Source: Psilocybe azurescens
Lineage: Eukaryota; Basidiomycota; Agaricomycetes; Agaricales; Agrocybaceae
Reading direction: 5' to 3'
Assembly: GCA_023853785.1 (NCBI GenBank)
Contig: JAJIRX010000668.1
Coordinates: 620,001 to 684,000 of the forward strand
Length of the DNA stretch: 64,000 bases
In this document: positions 22,540-36,601 of the stretch, one piece after another
How the letters are laid out: the number at the start of each line of letters is the position of its first letter
Position numbering within the stretch: the stretch's first letter is position 1
The notes under the pieces: model-generated
Seen by the model: only the letters and a program-made list of their open reading frames with translations
The model's database searches: none
What the model was told of the DNA's origin: nothing
Made by a program: the position numbers and the translations under genes

Positions 22540-22850
22540 CGCGCTTTATCTGTCCATGTTAGAAGACGTCTCATGAAACTGAGGAATTCTTTCGCCTGCT
22601 CAGCCGTCATTTTCTCTTTGGCGTGCTCTTAAGAGGAGCCAAGGATAGGTTCAAATGTCTCATTTGGGACATCGCTTTTGAAGGAACCATCTTCATTAAA
22701 GAACTCGAGATTGCGTGGACCCGATGCCTCCAGAAGAGACTTTGGGGAGAACAAATTCATGGTGGAACAAGAAAAAAAGGACGCACAAGAAAGTTGTAAG
22801 TATTTTGGCAACGTGCCAGAATGAGCCATCAAGTCGTCTTCGCTCTCTGT
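22540..22850 (-). pseudogene. C-lobe fragment of an SRPK-like protein kinase
   Basis: The minus strand reads LMAHSGTLPKYL, then LLEASGPRNLEFFNEDGSFK, then KEFLSFMRRLLTWTDKAR and ASELLKDP. This is the end of a CMGC/SRPK-type kinase domain (alpha-G to alpha-I, normally ...LLxDPW). Two codons are now stops: TAA after ILGSS (about 22628) and TGA where Trp is expected after KDP (about 22540). The N-lobe, HRDL and DFG regions were not found upstream. This is a 5'-truncated relic. Confidence 0.6.
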
Positions 22851-22859
22851 AGACGCTTG

Positions 22860-24740
22860 GAGACTCTCAAGTAATTATGATCTACACAGTAAATAGTCTA
22901 TAAATGTCAAAGTTCTGACTAGTGTCTAATAAGCGTCCACGTGCATGGTAATAGTAATAAATAGAGTGGTGGACATCTGGATATTCAAAACCGTCCCTAC
23001 AGTGATGGGGGAAGATGTAGAGAGCTATAGTACCTCTTCGTCACCAGAGTATTGGGAGTACATCTCGGCCTCCGAGTTAAATATGGCTTTCTAAGACCTG
23101 AGATTGATGTTAAAAATATTCCATGTACAAGACGGAGAACATACCTCTGATCCAACCGCCCATCACACTATCAGAGTTGTGAAAGTCGGAATTTGTGTGC
23201 TCGGAATGGTTACAGCTTTTGGAGTGCAGTAACGGTACTGTCGAAACAGAGATGTCGGATGTAGTACCTCGCTTATTATACCGGATCACTGCGGTGATAT
23301 CCCTGAGCATCCTATCAATTTCTTGGGCCTCTTTCTCTGGTGCACATAGATGGGAAAGAGGGGACGGAGGATGCCTCACTAACCCACTACGTCGTAGTAC
23401 ACGTGGTGTCCGAGATTGGCAATTGTCAAAGTTTAGACGTCGTCTCCCTGACCTTCAAAGGCTCCCATGGCTCAAGTTTAGACACATAGGATGCATTAAG
23501 AGAAGATGTGTGATGTCTTGTTGATGGACTGAATTCTGCCAGAGATTTATTTAGTTGCGGCCTATATCCAAACACATACATGGCCTTCGGCGTAATGCCT
23601 GGTGATCCATAAGTAGAGCTTGTCGACGAGACTGGTCTGTAGTGATGACTTCCTGGCTTCCCTCCAGTTTTGGGTTTCGACATTTTCAAGCGTGTCGAGT
23701 AGAATAGCGAGCTTGAGGGGAAAGATGCTACGAAAGACCTTTAACATACGTACTTATATAAAAGTATTCACTGAGTCTGCAGTATGCTTGCCTGAGAAGA
23801 GAACAAAGGAATCGACTGCAGCGTTTCGTCGTAGGCATAAAGATTCGGCACCGCGAATGCGACCACTGCCACATTCCGAGGACAGTAATTGAATCGTATA
23901 AGCTCTCTTCAGTTAATTCAAGGCGAGCTGTTGAAGCTGAGAGTGATTCTATAAGCAATTTCTTGCGGGCGTCCGATTCCATCAACCTCTATGGTCGGAC
24001 CGTCTCGATATGCGGCAGCACGAGTACGACAGTACAAGGCCGATTCCACGGGCAAACAATGCTTCCAAAGAAAGGTATGGGTGAATGTACGCCGAGCGCT
24101 GGGTTTTCAACAGGATATGTGGCAAGACACAAAGACCGACTTCAAACCTCCGTCCGCCCATGACTTTTTTGGGCCAAGAGAAAGCCACAAACCCAGTTGA
24201 ACAAACGCAGCCCGGTCATGGTTGAGATCGAATGCCGATAACTTGTATACATGAGCAAAAGGGAAAGCAGCAAGTGTAAATATCCTTGAAGGATACGAAG
24301 GATATCTGCGGTCGCCTAGTTGGCCTGGATAGGATGGTCGTTCTCTGCAAGTCGTTGCAAAACATAAAATGTGCACTGCTTTTGCAAACGGCCGACGCCG
24401 AGTGGGACCGAAAACTCCGATAGCGATAGACGCCGAACTACGCCGAAGCGCTGGGCTGAGCATTTGAATTTTGGCGTGTGTTCTTACGTTCAAAGTTAGT
24501 ATCTTTGACTTGAATTTCTCTGATAAAATTGCCATTTTCTCTATTTTGAGCTATGACTGCGCCATTCAACCCCGCCGAGCACCGCTACCGCAAATGTATG
24601 AGTTGTTCTACTCTCCGAGAGTTAAGTATATGGTTAGGTCAAGATTAGACAATAATGAAGGCATTAAAAATAAATGCTCTCCGAGCAAGATGGTGGTCGA
24701 GAAATAGCTTAAGTTGGAGCGAAGCTTTACGGACGTCCCT
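22860..24740 (-). other. No recognised gene; minus-strand coding-like exons
   Basis: Minus-strand open stretches at 23110-23379 and 23426-23689 look moderately coding. One is followed by a good donor (GTATGTTCTCC near 23150) and another stretch, KAIFNSEAEMYSQYSGDEE (about 23030-23090). I could not build a complete model, and no domain was recognised. Confidence 0.25.
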
Positions 24741-24761
24741 ATGATAGTGTGTATCTACTAT

Positions 24762-26144
<1,383 letters not shown>

Positions 26145-26441
26145 TCATCTTATATACAGGGCGAGGCTCTGTGATGGTAGAAGTGACCTCGAGATGTGCA
26201 TAGTAGTTAACATAGTACCATAGCCGCCACGGTCTCGGTGTAGTGTACATCCGAAGTAGTTACCATATTTACCAACGATACACCGTCCGAAACTATGGCT
26301 TCGGGCGATTGCCGGGAAAGACAGTGTAACATTGGCCATCGTGACTTTTTTTGGTACATAGAATGTATCCGTCGTATTACCAAACACTACCTAAGCGCTA
26401 TAGCTATAGCCACTCTTTCGGAACTGTAATTGCGAATTTCT

Positions 26442-27013
26442 TCATTCAACAGTATTGAAATGACACATTAATCGTCGAGACAACCCATCCCAAAGCTGTA
26501 CGAGAGTATCTACTTTTTCAGTGGCAATAAAAGGAGAATATACGACGTCGTAAAGGGAATATGACTCATAGATGCTGCCTTGGCCAACATAGAGGCATAG
26601 TATTCCATTCGCAGTGCCATCTTCCCCCAAGTTCATACCACCGAGAGGTCCGACAAGTTCTGGAAGTCTGAATATTAGTAGGTAACTAGACTGGAAACAC
26701 TTCTTCGATCTCCCTCGACCACGTTTAGCATAAATGAATACCGCTCGCTGAGAAGCTTCTTCAGCTTCCTCCAAAGCGCCAAGCAGCCTGACGACAGTGG
26801 GTTGTCAATATTTTTCCTGCCGAGGATCACCATGATCGAGGTGGCAATAGTAGGTCTGTGAGGAAGATGTGGGGAATTATGAATAAGGAAATACGATTTC
26901 TGCCCATTGCAATTCCCCTGCTGCCCCTCAAGGCAAAACAAGATAGTAATTGGAGAATTTCGACTACGAAAGATTCCCGACCATTGCCCAGCCTGGGGTA
27001 TGGGTGAATTCAT
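26442..27013 (-). CDS. Hypothetical protein, two-exon model
   Basis: The minus-strand reading starts MNSPIPQAGQWSG at 27013. A likely intron runs from a GTATTCATTT donor near 26730 to an acceptor near 26670 with a clear branch-like CTACTAATATTCAG. The second exon continues LPELVGPLGGMNLGEDG to the stop at 26442. No domain was recognised. Either exon boundary may be wrong, and it may be a decayed gene. Confidence 0.35.
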
Positions 27014-27151
27014 TGGTTACGGAATGTTAGATCACATTTCTTATGCACTTATTTATCGGTAAAATTGGAGTCAAAAAGGAGGTTTTTCATCACGGAGAAA
27101 TATTGCTAAATACGTCGTCCAACCACTCTCTCGGTGTCTCTGTGAATGAAT

Positions 27152-27892
27152 TTAAGAGGTATAGAATGCAATGGCGTCGACGAAATGGTTATGAATGGCA
27201 TCGTCAAGGGTTGCCCATGACGCTGTAAGATCACCCTAAAAGAAGCCAATCAGTAAGGTTATGCGAGGAGCATGTAAGCCAATGCACGTACAGGGGTCTT
27301 AGATGAGAGAGCAAAAGACAGGCGACCGGTGTCGGTATCAAGAACCTTGAGGTCCTTTACAACGAGAGTGGGAACGCCACCAACAGGCAGCGCTGCGAAT
27401 GCAGCTTTCTTGTTCTTAATTGCCGTTAACGTGCTGTCAATGGTGGGCAGAGAGCCTTGAACGGACGACAGAATGGTCGCAGCATCAGATCCACCGATTG
27501 CTCCGTTGGCCTATTGATTTTCAGTGTAGTTTAAAAATCAGAACAAATGATGACCGTATACATAGTAAGATGAGAATACTCACCATAACGTCGGCTGTGG
27601 CTTTCTGGATGGACTTGTCGAGGGCTTGAGCGAGGTTATCAATGTTCTACACAAGTCATATTTCTACATGAAAGGCAAAGATTACGCATCAAGTGTGTAA
27701 GCTCACCAGAGCAGATTGCAGAGTACCTCCGGTCAACGGGAAACGAGTAATCGCGTCAAGTAGAGAGTCAAGCTGTTCCTTGAAGTTCGAAATGTCGATC
27801 TCAATCGTAGGGACTGTACGCTTGACGGGGGCTGATAAACCTGCCGCTGTAAAAGACAGCAAGAACACAAAAGAGGCTGCTAGTTGGACCAT
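27152..27892 (-). CDS. Hydrophobic surface-binding protein A (HsbA) family
   Basis: This is a four-exon minus-strand model: 27707-27892, 27584-27646, 27292-27510 and 27152-27235. It predicts 183 residues with closing phases. A signal peptide (MVQLAASFVFLLSFTAAGLS) is followed by APVKR, a likely Lys-Arg processing site. The HsbA domain shows TIEIDISNFKEQLDSLLDAI, then FPLTGGTLQSAL, the central IDNLAQALDKSIQKATADVM and the C-terminal SWATLDDAIHNHFVDAIAFY. HsbA proteins are secreted, coat hydrophobic surfaces and help recruit hydrolases. It lies about 1 kb upstream of the GH53 gene on the same strand. Confidence 0.88.
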
Positions 27893-28314
27893 GAGAATGA
27901 AGGAATGGAAGATGGGAATTGAATTGGCCTGACGCTGACTCCTTTAATACTCTTTTGGTCTCTGCCTTCTACGCTAGACGACGCTTAACCAGTGAGATGC
28001 TACACACAGATTCTTTCAAATGCGGTGAACCAGCCACTCCTTAGAACGAATCAAAAGATGATCTAAAGGTCGTCAGCCGTTTGAACGATATGAAGTCTAT
28101 CACCGCGCACAGCAAGGTGTCAGAACGTGTTGCCAGTTAAAGAAGAAAGTAAATCATTTTATGCTTGTGTTTGATGAAGAAAGAAGAGTGCACTCGGGCT
28201 AGTGGGTGATTTGTCCATACGTTCGATTGAAGGCACGATCAAGTATACATATAAACTTTCTTTATGCGATTAGAGTCACAGAAATTAAAAAATGGGTGAA
28301 TAATACCACGGGGG

Positions 28315-29567
28315 TTACTTGCGACGCTTCTGTGTCTTTTGAAGGTCGCGTTGAAGCCGCCGTCTCTCAGCACGGTTCATTTTTAACGGCTCCGCAGCTT
28401 CCGCTGGCCCTTCTATTTGCCGGTCTTCTCCCAGTACCGTGGGTGGCCCACGATTGAGTGCATGCTCAGCCACAAATGCGATAGAGTGACGGACATAAAC
28501 ATGTTCACGATCCATTTTGACCTTAAGAGCCCGTGTAGCATGCGAATCCACCTTTCTCCCCAGGTTTCTTATCAGCTCTTTATCCACTGTGCGCATCGGG
28601 GCACGAAGCAGCAGGCGATCTTTTTGTCTGAGCGGATGTGAGTGTTGATATACCTGTTACGGAGTGAATGTCTATTCCAGTCGGCGACTGCGGCGTTGGG
28701 ACACTCACTCAAAGCAAGAAGCAATGCTCAATGGCTTCTTAGTCTCCTTCCCTGTAATCGCTGAGCACATGACAAATGGTTCTGCCCTTCGAGCCGAATC
28801 AATCGCATCTTCTCCAACCACAATAGCACATGTGATAGATTGTTTGAAGTCGTTCACGAACTGTACCAGGACGACAGCACGGTCGTAGTCTCCATCTTCA
28901 TCCGCAGACTGTCGGGCTTGCTTCCACACCTCCAGGTTCACGGCAGTTGGAGTCCGTGTGCCCTGGAGAATCCCGGGCCAAGGGGAGACGAGATCATGCA
29001 GTTGAAGCATGCCTTCCATTTCGTCCTCGTCGTATTCATCAGGGTACGTGTACAGATTCATGAACTGTGCGATTTTTGTGGGCTCAATCCCAACATCTAT
29101 GTGCACCAACAAAGGGGCGCGCATGATCTTTGCACGATCAGAAGCTGAGAATTTCCGGGGGTCATGCAAGTGAAATCGGATGGTGAGACAGACTTGGATG
29201 TAGTGGTTCAACATCGGGTTTGCGGTGACTGACTTGATGAGAGGTTGGATACCCGCCCCCAAAGCGTCACTACAGTGGACTTTGTGTTTTGGCCTGGTAT
29301 TACAAGTCAGGATAGCTGTAAATGCTCAGAGAGAGTAGATGGGTACCAGTTTTCCTTTTGGCACTATTTATTGATTTTTAGAGATATGATTGGGATAGAA
29401 AACAATTATACGAACATCCCTAGAGCAGTACAGTGCAATTGTGCACTAATCCATCATCACTAAAGGAGTACATGACAGATGACGGATAAGATACTGACGA
29501 CATCGCATTTCTTGAGCTTTATGTCCTCCTCGTCAGTGGCAAACTTTCCGCAGTTGGTGCAGCACAT
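28315..29567 (-). CDS. MYND-type zinc-finger protein
   Basis: This is a five-exon minus-strand model: 29499-29567, 29416-29445, 29347-29363 (17 bases), 28709-29293 and 28315-28627. It predicts 337 residues and phases close. The N-terminal MYND finger is complete across four exons: CTNCGKFATDEEDIKLKKC, then CDVCTIALYCSRDCQ, then KENWPKHKVHC. This gives the C-x2-C ... C-x2-C ... YC-x3-C ... H-x3-C pattern. The rest is an uncharacterised domain (MLNHYIQVCLTIRFHLHD...) and a basic tail (MNRAERRRLQ...QKTQKRRK). MYND fingers mediate protein binding, so a nuclear or cytosolic regulatory role is inferred. A copy of its tail occurs at 5365-5454. Confidence 0.82.
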
Positions 29568-29569
29568 GG

Positions 29570-31020
29570 TTATTTCCTTTCTTCCATCCTTGATGATATG
29601 TTTTGGGGTGCTGCCGCACGGAACTCGGCCGCACGATCAGGATGGATTGCACTGTGGAAGACGTGGATGGCGTTGGTAGATGTCATTTCTCCAATCGCAA
29701 GAGAGGACCGAAAGTAGTCCCTATTCAACAGTCACCTCCCCTGAAGTCAACCTCGAGGCCAATGTTGGAGCTCACGGTTGCAGAAGGACTTACGTACATA
29801 CGACCATGTGAACCATTCATTGAAACTGAGTTTCAAAATTTATTTCTGAGCCCAATGCGCGATGGTAGAGGCGCTTTTCGTGGTCTTGGTCGAATATAAT
29901 TTCTCATTTTGTCCTTGAGAATCTTATATAAAAAATTGGGGTCGCTCGACGATTTAGGCGTGTTATTAGTTAGGCAAAGTGGGTTCGACGGCAAGACCAA
30001 ATCCGGATCACGTGAACAGTGTTTGGGTTCATTTCCTACAGACGAAAAAGCTCACATGAAAACCCCTGATCCAAAAGCTTTGTTAGTCGCGTGGAATCGA
30101 CGCGACACGGTTTCGGTGTTCGAAGATTACATAAGCATTTTTAGCCCGGTTTTGGGGACGCGGTGGAAACAGGACTAAGAACAGGCAAAGGACACCACAT
30201 CTGCTCCCTTTCAAGACACTGCCATTTGCTAAAATTAAATACATATAGAGTATTGGCTTAACGTTTTTGATTAAAAGAATACATTCCGCGCTTTACAGGT
30301 CAAAGAGATTAAGTGAAATCACATAAAATTGACTAGTGAGTAGGCGCTCTGAGACTGTACCATGCTAACATTACGTTGCTCTCCGTCTATTGCGGACCAC
30401 GGTGACGAAATGATAACAACAGAGAGAAGTAGTTCGAAGTAACAGGAATGATGACACCCTTTCCCTTCTCATCATTTAATACATGCTGCGGAGGAATAAG
30501 AACAGAACACCATAAGAAAGAAAGCCATATCAAACTTCTTTATTGTCCATTAATTGCCAGCGAATGCCGCTCGTGTCCTACTTATTAAGAACTTTTTCTG
30601 CTTAGTAGTCCTGATCGGAGATCCTCGACTCGGACGCTGATATATTTATGTTACAAATCTGATGTCCAGTTTGCAGGATACGTAACGGCGGCATTCAGTT
30701 GACCCATACACCAGAAAACTCGGAGGAATCATTTAGTAGTCGAAATAGATCACTTTTGATTTCTGCATATGTGCTACATAACACGATTGTGTAGGAACTC
30801 GTTATCATCTGTCAGTGTCAGCCCAAAGGGGTTAATATGACAGAATGCCCAGATCCGAGGACCTGGACAACAGCGATGTCACGACGCATCTTCAATTCGC
30901 GAGCATGATGGTATCAATTGATTGAACACCACTACAAATTGAATATGTTGTTCCACATATCTCTCTCTTTTGAACTGCATCAATTCCCTTCAAGGCTTCA
31001 ACCACAGGTCTTCTGCACAT
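29570..31020. other. Intergenic region without a recognised gene
   Basis: Plus-strand open stretches (29603-29899, 29909-30178) lack recognisable domains, and the second overlaps a dispersed repeat. From 30180 to 31020 there is AT-rich DNA. The last part is presumably the promoter and 5' leader of the oxidoreductase at 31024. Confidence 0.4.
30098..30175 (+). repeat. Solo copy of the repeat that flanks the RecQ-like relic
   Basis: GACGCGAC...GTTTCGGTGTTCGAAGATTACATAAGC...CGGTTTTGGGGACGCGGT is a diverged copy of the sequence at 44397-44480 (same orientation) and 42555-42640 (inverted). No second copy was found nearby in the opposite orientation. It is likely a residual end of the same element family. 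Confidence 0.65.
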
Positions 31021-31023
31021 ACC

Positions 31024-32654
31024 ATGACTTCCAATCCACGCGTTATCTTTGGCAAACGTCCAGCACCTCACGAGTCGCCCAAGGTTGGAGAACATCTTAT
31101 CTTGGACAAATCGCGAACTATCGATCTTGAGAATGTCCCTCTCAATGGCGGATTTCTTACAAAGACTTTAATTCTGAGGTATCGAACACAATTTCTGAGA
31201 AGAACACACGAGTTATTTTGACAAAGTATGTGTGATCTAGTCCTGAACCTGCAATGCGGGAACGTATGAGGGATCCATCAATTCCTAGTTACACTACGAC
31301 GTTCGTCGTAGGTGGCCCGTGAGTGTTCACATTGATATGACGGGTTTGTTCATCTTGCTTCTCTGATCAAATTCTCGAATCTTTAGAATCCTTGGATTCG
31401 GTGTTGTCGTCGTCGTCCGTTCAGAGAAAGAAGGCTTCAAAGCTGGCGATTATCTCTACGGCTTAACCGTCTGGGAGGCTTATACTGTCCAGCCTTACGC
31501 TGATGGTATGTTCCTTCTATCATCGCACCCATAAGGCCACAGACTGATATTAGCACTAGGACGCATTAACTTCAAGCCAGAGGAATGGGCCCCTGGCACG
31601 TTTGACATGGATTCCCTTGCTTTGCAAGTGGTTCCTAACCCCAACGGCCTCTACCCATTGTCCAAGTACACCAGTATCATGGGAACCCCTGGTCTGACTG
31701 CGTTTGTTGGTATGGAGGGTATCATTGATGGCAAAGAGGTAAGACCTGTTCACCGATCCCACGCCGAATCTCGAGCTCACTTCGTCGATTCCAGGGAGAA
31801 ACTCTGTTCGTGTCGTCTGGAGCATCTGCAGTTGGAAGGTGAGATCTATTGGTATCTACCCAACAGCATTTTAAAGTGTAAATGTGAATATGTAGCATGG
31901 TAATCCAGCTTGCGAAGTTGAAAGGGTGGGCCACTCTCTTCTTGTGGGATCAGCTCAATGCTGACCAGTCATCGTAACATAGGATGAAGGTTATCGCATC
32001 CGCCGGATCAGATGCCAAAGTGGAATATATGCGATCCTTGGGAGCAGATCTGCCCTTCAACTACAAGAAAGTCAACTATGGTGAATTCCTGCAAAAGAAT
32101 GGTCCCATAAACGCGTTCTGGGTGAGCAATTAGCTTGGCGCCTGTCGTAGGATATAACTGATACTTGTAAGTAGGATAACGTCGGTGGTGAAGCTTTGGA
32201 CGCAGCATTAGCATCCATCACGGCATATGGGAAAATGGCAGTAAGTGTCAGAAATTGACGTCGGTTCGCTCACAACTGACAAGGATAAACCCTAATCTTA
32301 GATCTGTGGGACATCTGGCACTGACGTCCTTCCGCCCAGCGAGCATTATCGGCTGAAGGTGTGGATTATGTCCATTCAGACACGTGTTTGTTACTAACAG
32401 CCAGGCTCGCGTAGAATGCGTATTTGATTATGAAGAAATGCATCAACATCCGGGGCTTTATTGTTCCTGACCTTATCCCCCAATACATCGGCAAGTTCTT
32501 CGAGGTGGTTCCGGCTTTAATGGCGCAAGGAAAACTACCAAGTCAAGAAACGGAAGTTGAGGGAATCGAGAATGCACCACAGGCATTCACTGACACCTTG
32601 GCCAGCGGACATGAAAAAGCCGGAACTCTCGTCGTCGTGGTTGCGAGGGAGTGA
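31024..32654 (+). CDS. MDR-family NADP-dependent oxidoreductase (alkenal / leukotriene B4 reductase type)
   Basis: This is a ten-exon model: 31024-31178, 31241-31318, 31387-31505, 31560-31738, 31795-31838, 31896-31925, 31983-32121, 32175-32240, 32302-32358 and 32415-32654. It predicts 368 residues with closing phases. Landmarks are AMRERMRDPSIPSY near the N-terminus, GFGVVVVVRSE, KYTSIMGTPGLTAFVGM, the nucleotide-binding GETLFVSSGASAVGS, KVIASAGSDAKVEYMRSLGA, FWDNVGGEALDAAL and a C-terminal GHEKAGTLVVVV. No zinc ligands are seen, as expected for this subfamily, which reduces carbon-carbon double bonds of alpha,beta-unsaturated carbonyls with NADPH. The predicted location is the cytosol. Confidence 0.88.
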
Positions 32655-32714
32655 AACAAGGGCGAAAGTCTGACAGGCAGTGTGAAGCATAAGTAATATT
32701 TATTAAGATGAGAC

Positions 32715-34049
32715 TTATATGTATGTACGTAAAACAGACCCTGTAGGATTCATGTGCTCGCGAGATTTTCGTCGTTCACGATGCATTTTTGAATGAATGT
32801 ATATGCTCTTCATCACACTCACGAATGACGCTGACCTGGAATTTTTTGACATAGGTTGAGTACCACCAAGCTTTCGAGCGTGGTTGTTTGGCAAAGGGAT
32901 CACTTCCATGGCGGCAGAATGCAATTTCAGACGAATTGTGATAGCGTTGAAGGTGATTGCCTGTAGAGAACGAGTCTGTGAGTTATTGAGGACAAGCAAC
33001 GCGTGACCAGCGTACCACGACTGGAGTGATGCATTCTAGCATGATGTACTGAGCATTGAGTCCTGCGGCGTAGAGAGCCAGGAGAATAATTTCAAATGGA
33101 AGCTGGAGTGCTGCTGAATCGATCAAGATGCGGACGATAGGAATTGAGCTGCGATTTCCAAGCCTGTAGCTCGCCGAATCTTTGCGAATTGCCCATATTC
33201 GGTAAATCAGGAGGCATGTTGTCGTCGCATTCAAGACAACAGCGAGTGCATATAAGGTTTTGATCCATTGTGTGATGTGTGAATTGAATATCGACGCGGT
33301 CGGCTCAATTGAAGGGTAGGTGCCACACACAACGTAACCAACAGCTATGACAAGTATCAGTATCATTTGGGCATTGAGAACGTCTCATCTCCATACCTGT
33401 GTTTGTCAAAAGCAATATAATCGGGAAGACAACTACCTTCCAGTTAAAGTTCCATAAAGTCCAGCATCTGTAAATCTTCGAAAGGATGAGAACAAAACCG
33501 GCAAGAAAGATAGTGTGCCTATACCGCTGCAGCGCTCCCCAGGTTCACTTGCGTTGCATAAAGCGTATCTTTCAAAATATGGTCCCATCTCCGCAGTTCA
33601 CCCAGATACCCCTCAGGTCCTTCGGAGGCAAGGAGCTCGTCCGAGAAGCCATGTAAAAATCGAATAACTACCATGACTGCATGAAAGGTAGCGACGAAAA
33701 ACATGATAGAAGAGATGATAATCATCACCTGTACCAGAACAGTCATTCACTCCATCGTTTAAGAGACGACAATTTCAACAGCTTACTGTGGCGTGACGTT
33801 CGCGCTTGGATCCAACCTTGCTGTAGTCGGAGGAGAAGTGAAGGTACATCGTTCCCCCAAAAATGCAAAACAAGAAACCTGTTGTCAAGTTCGATTATCA
33901 TACTGCGTTTCGCATAAAAATCCATCGCACCATAAAGAATACCCTGCATGTTTTTAATTAAATTTGTCTAGACAGAAAAAGACACATATGCATACCTCCA
34001 CCCAAGTCGCGATAAGGAAGGTTTTCTCGAGTGAAAGTTGAGGGTCCAT
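32715..34049 (-). CDS. Fungal seven-transmembrane protein (DUF6534-like), copy A
   Basis: This is a seven-exon minus-strand model: 33996-34049, 33931-33943 (13 bases), 33787-33878, 33525-33728, 33397-33475, 33016-33344 and 32715-32960. It predicts 338 residues and phases close. Hydrophobic segments include FLFCIFGGTMYLHF, VMIIISSIMFFVATFHAVMV, WKVVVFPIILLLTN, VGYVVCGTY, LYALAVVLNATTTCLLIYR and LPFEIILLALYAAG. Between segments are conserved patches WDHILKDTLYATQ and RILIDSAALQ. The hydrophilic C-tail is cytosolic-looking. The family is expanded in Agaricomycetes and its function is unknown. Exon lengths 54-13-92-204-79-329 are identical in the paralogue at 38690-40030. Confidence 0.88.
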
Positions 34050-34059
34050 TATTAGAGTC

Positions 34060-34940
34060 AGTGAGGGAAACAAGTCGATCGAGGTGTGTTAAATTTCTTT
34101 CAAGCGTTTTAAATAGTACCTCGGTAAACTTTCAGGAGACCTGTCCGGAATCCCGAACGTTGAATTACTCCATGGCTGTATTCTGCCCTTGACAACTAGC
34201 AACTATGGCATCCACGAATTAGATTTGAAACGTTGTGAATATGCAGCCACGATGTTGCCGCCGGCTATATTTTGGTCGTAATGTGCTACGAATGTATGTA
34301 ATTCCTTGTGCCTTAGAGTGAGCCAGCCGCATTGATTACTCTGACAAAGGTATTAAAATCAATATGTCTTCAAGAGGCTACGGACGAGCCAAGCAGTAAA
34401 ACTCACAGTGGTGTGGCACAACATTGGTTGTATGTAACTAAACGACGTATTGCCGGGTCGTGAAGACGATTAATCATTAAGGTACCAACCAAGCACCAAC
34501 TTGCTCGGAGCTTCTTGTGACGTCCTGAGAATATTCCATAGACGCCGAAGGTCTATAATTAGACAAATCGCTTGCACCAATGCTTTGGCTTCCTCCGGTA
34601 TCTGTGCAGCTTTATTTGGTGGTTCGTCACCTACACGCCCTGCTTAGTGCCTTACTGTAAAGAAATAAAATCAGGGTCGCATAAATTCATGCTGAAAAAT
34701 AAGTCCTCTTGTGGGAGAGCTCAAGCAAGGCTCCACAGCGACCCTGTTTGTCGAAGAAACAGCGAGCTTTGAATTGGCTTTGAATATGTTTAATGTTTAT
34801 TCCACCCTTCCTTTGTAAACTTATAATTTCTATTTGTCAAAAGGGTGAAAAGGGTGAATGAGTAACCATGTTTGATTTAATTTAAATGCCACTATTTCTT
34901 CGACAAAGAACAGTTAGCGCCAGTAGGGAGTAGGGCCCGC
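34060..34940. other. No recognised gene; shared upstream region of copy A
   Basis: This AT-rich intergenic stretch has only short chance frames. The first few hundred bases presumably contain the promoter of the minus-strand 7TM gene. Confidence 0.4.
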
Positions 34941-34959
34941 GGGGTTTTAGTCTTGGTCC

Positions 34960-35575
34960 AAAGTCCAAGGTCCAACCCTAACCAGAACCAGCCAGACCCT
35001 GAGTACATGTGACACAGTCGTACCAAAACGGCCATGTGATACCACTCTCATCATTCCACGACGCTCAAAAAGATTTGCATCCAAACTTCTCGGTAGCTCT
35101 GCGCCGGAAGGGCAGGATGGAGTGATAACCACTGCAACAGTAGTACCAGTGGAAGATGATGAAGTTGCACCAGGAAAACCACCCACGCCCCAGAAGTGAG
35201 TCAGATAGAGGCCTGCGTGTCCTATTGACATATCAAAAAGATTTGAATGTCCCTGGTAGCTTGAGTGGAATGCCTTTGGATGTGTTGTTCGAGGTATTTC
35301 TGAACAGATTCACACTGCTGCCACTGATCTATGTTGAACATTCCAACAGATTTTTCAACGACTTCCACTGGCCGACCTCCTCCATTTATCGTGGTCATCG
35401 AAGGATATACGCAAGTTTCTTATCAACCGAAAGTTATCCTGTTCAATCTGGAAGGAGTCCCGCTCTCTCGTAAGCGGGCTTCCAGATTGCCCTCAAGATC
35501 TAAGCGAGCCACAGTATGCAAACCTAGCATTCGGCGAACACTGCCATGTAAGTTTATATCAATCGAGTAAACACG
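34960..35575 (+). pseudogene. F-box-like gene remnant
   Basis: A basic start resembling fungal F-box proteins (IIPRRSKRFASKLLG, about 35045-35100) continues as an acidic stretch (VPVEDDEVAPGKPPTPQ). After a probable intron it continues as GSLSGMPLDVLFEVF (about 35257-35300), the first helix of an F-box. The following residues (LLPLIYVEHSNRFF) resemble helix two. The intron phases do not close and the rest of the protein is missing, so I treat it as a relic. F-box proteins are substrate receptors of SCF ubiquitin ligases. Confidence 0.45.
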
Positions 35576-35579
35576 ATAT

Positions 35580-36600
35580 CATGCAAAACTGATAAACATT
35601 TGCGGTAGATCTGTTTGAAGGGACATAAATATTTGGATCGCTCGGGTCAGGGTATGCAATGCTTGAATGAATATGGCAAACTCAATACTTGTTGCTTCCA
35701 AAGTGCTGTCTAATCCTTTTCTTTCGCTTTTCAGATTCAAGGATCAAGTGTTGGAGACGTGCCCTGGTTTATAATGCTCAGCGTAGGTACCAGGCACTAC
35801 CACGTCAAACGCTTTTGCTCCTTGGAGCGGAGCACAAAAAGACGAAAAACGAAGCGGGTTGGGTGGCCGAAAATATTAAAGAGCTTCACGATAAAGGAGC
35901 AATACGTAAAATCCATGTCATAATTCATCGATATTCGTTGAAATTTCTGTCTGATCAATTAGGGCTATGCCTATAGAACCTGGTATGAAGAGCGGCTGCA
36001 AAATCTGATGTCCCAGCGGAAGGGAATATATATTGTTTTTCTACTAGTTCTTTATGACAGCGCTTAACGTCATTCGGGTGTGTCGTCTTGCAGAGCTGGG
36101 CTGAGAAGATGAGCTTACCGTATTTGGCGGCTCACTAGAGGCACCACAAAATAATCCCGTCGTGGACAGCATCTGTGGTAATAACACGACACTTGATAGT
36201 GTAAGCCCCTTCATATACCTGGGTTTGTGGGCCGTGGAAATCCCTCATAGCACGGCGACCTTGTCCTCAGGGGGTGTCTGCGGTTTGTATGGGCTTAGGA
36301 TCATGCACCATCTCAATATTTTCCTGTCCTGCTTCGCCCACTCTGGCTGGGCAGACTCACTTTTTGACTTATCTTCCTCCTAACCCTAACAACCTTAATA
36401 CACATTACTTCCTTATTTGGGTCTATAGTATCTACTTTTGGGAGGTCGTCTTTTATTCATTATTCATTGAATTGTGGTTCATTCAAAGGCAATCTAAGTG
36501 CTTATCATCACACATACCTATTTGTTATGAAAGTAATTACTGATGCTAATGAAAATAATACATATGCAGACTAAGTAAAGCAATGAAATGAGAATATGAA
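35580..36600. other. No recognised gene
   Basis: One plus-strand stretch (about 35770-35960) is charged and coding-like (RQTLLLLGAEHKKTKNEAGW) and could be a further exon of the F-box-like remnant. Nothing else is supported. Confidence 0.3.
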
Positions 36601-36601
36601 A

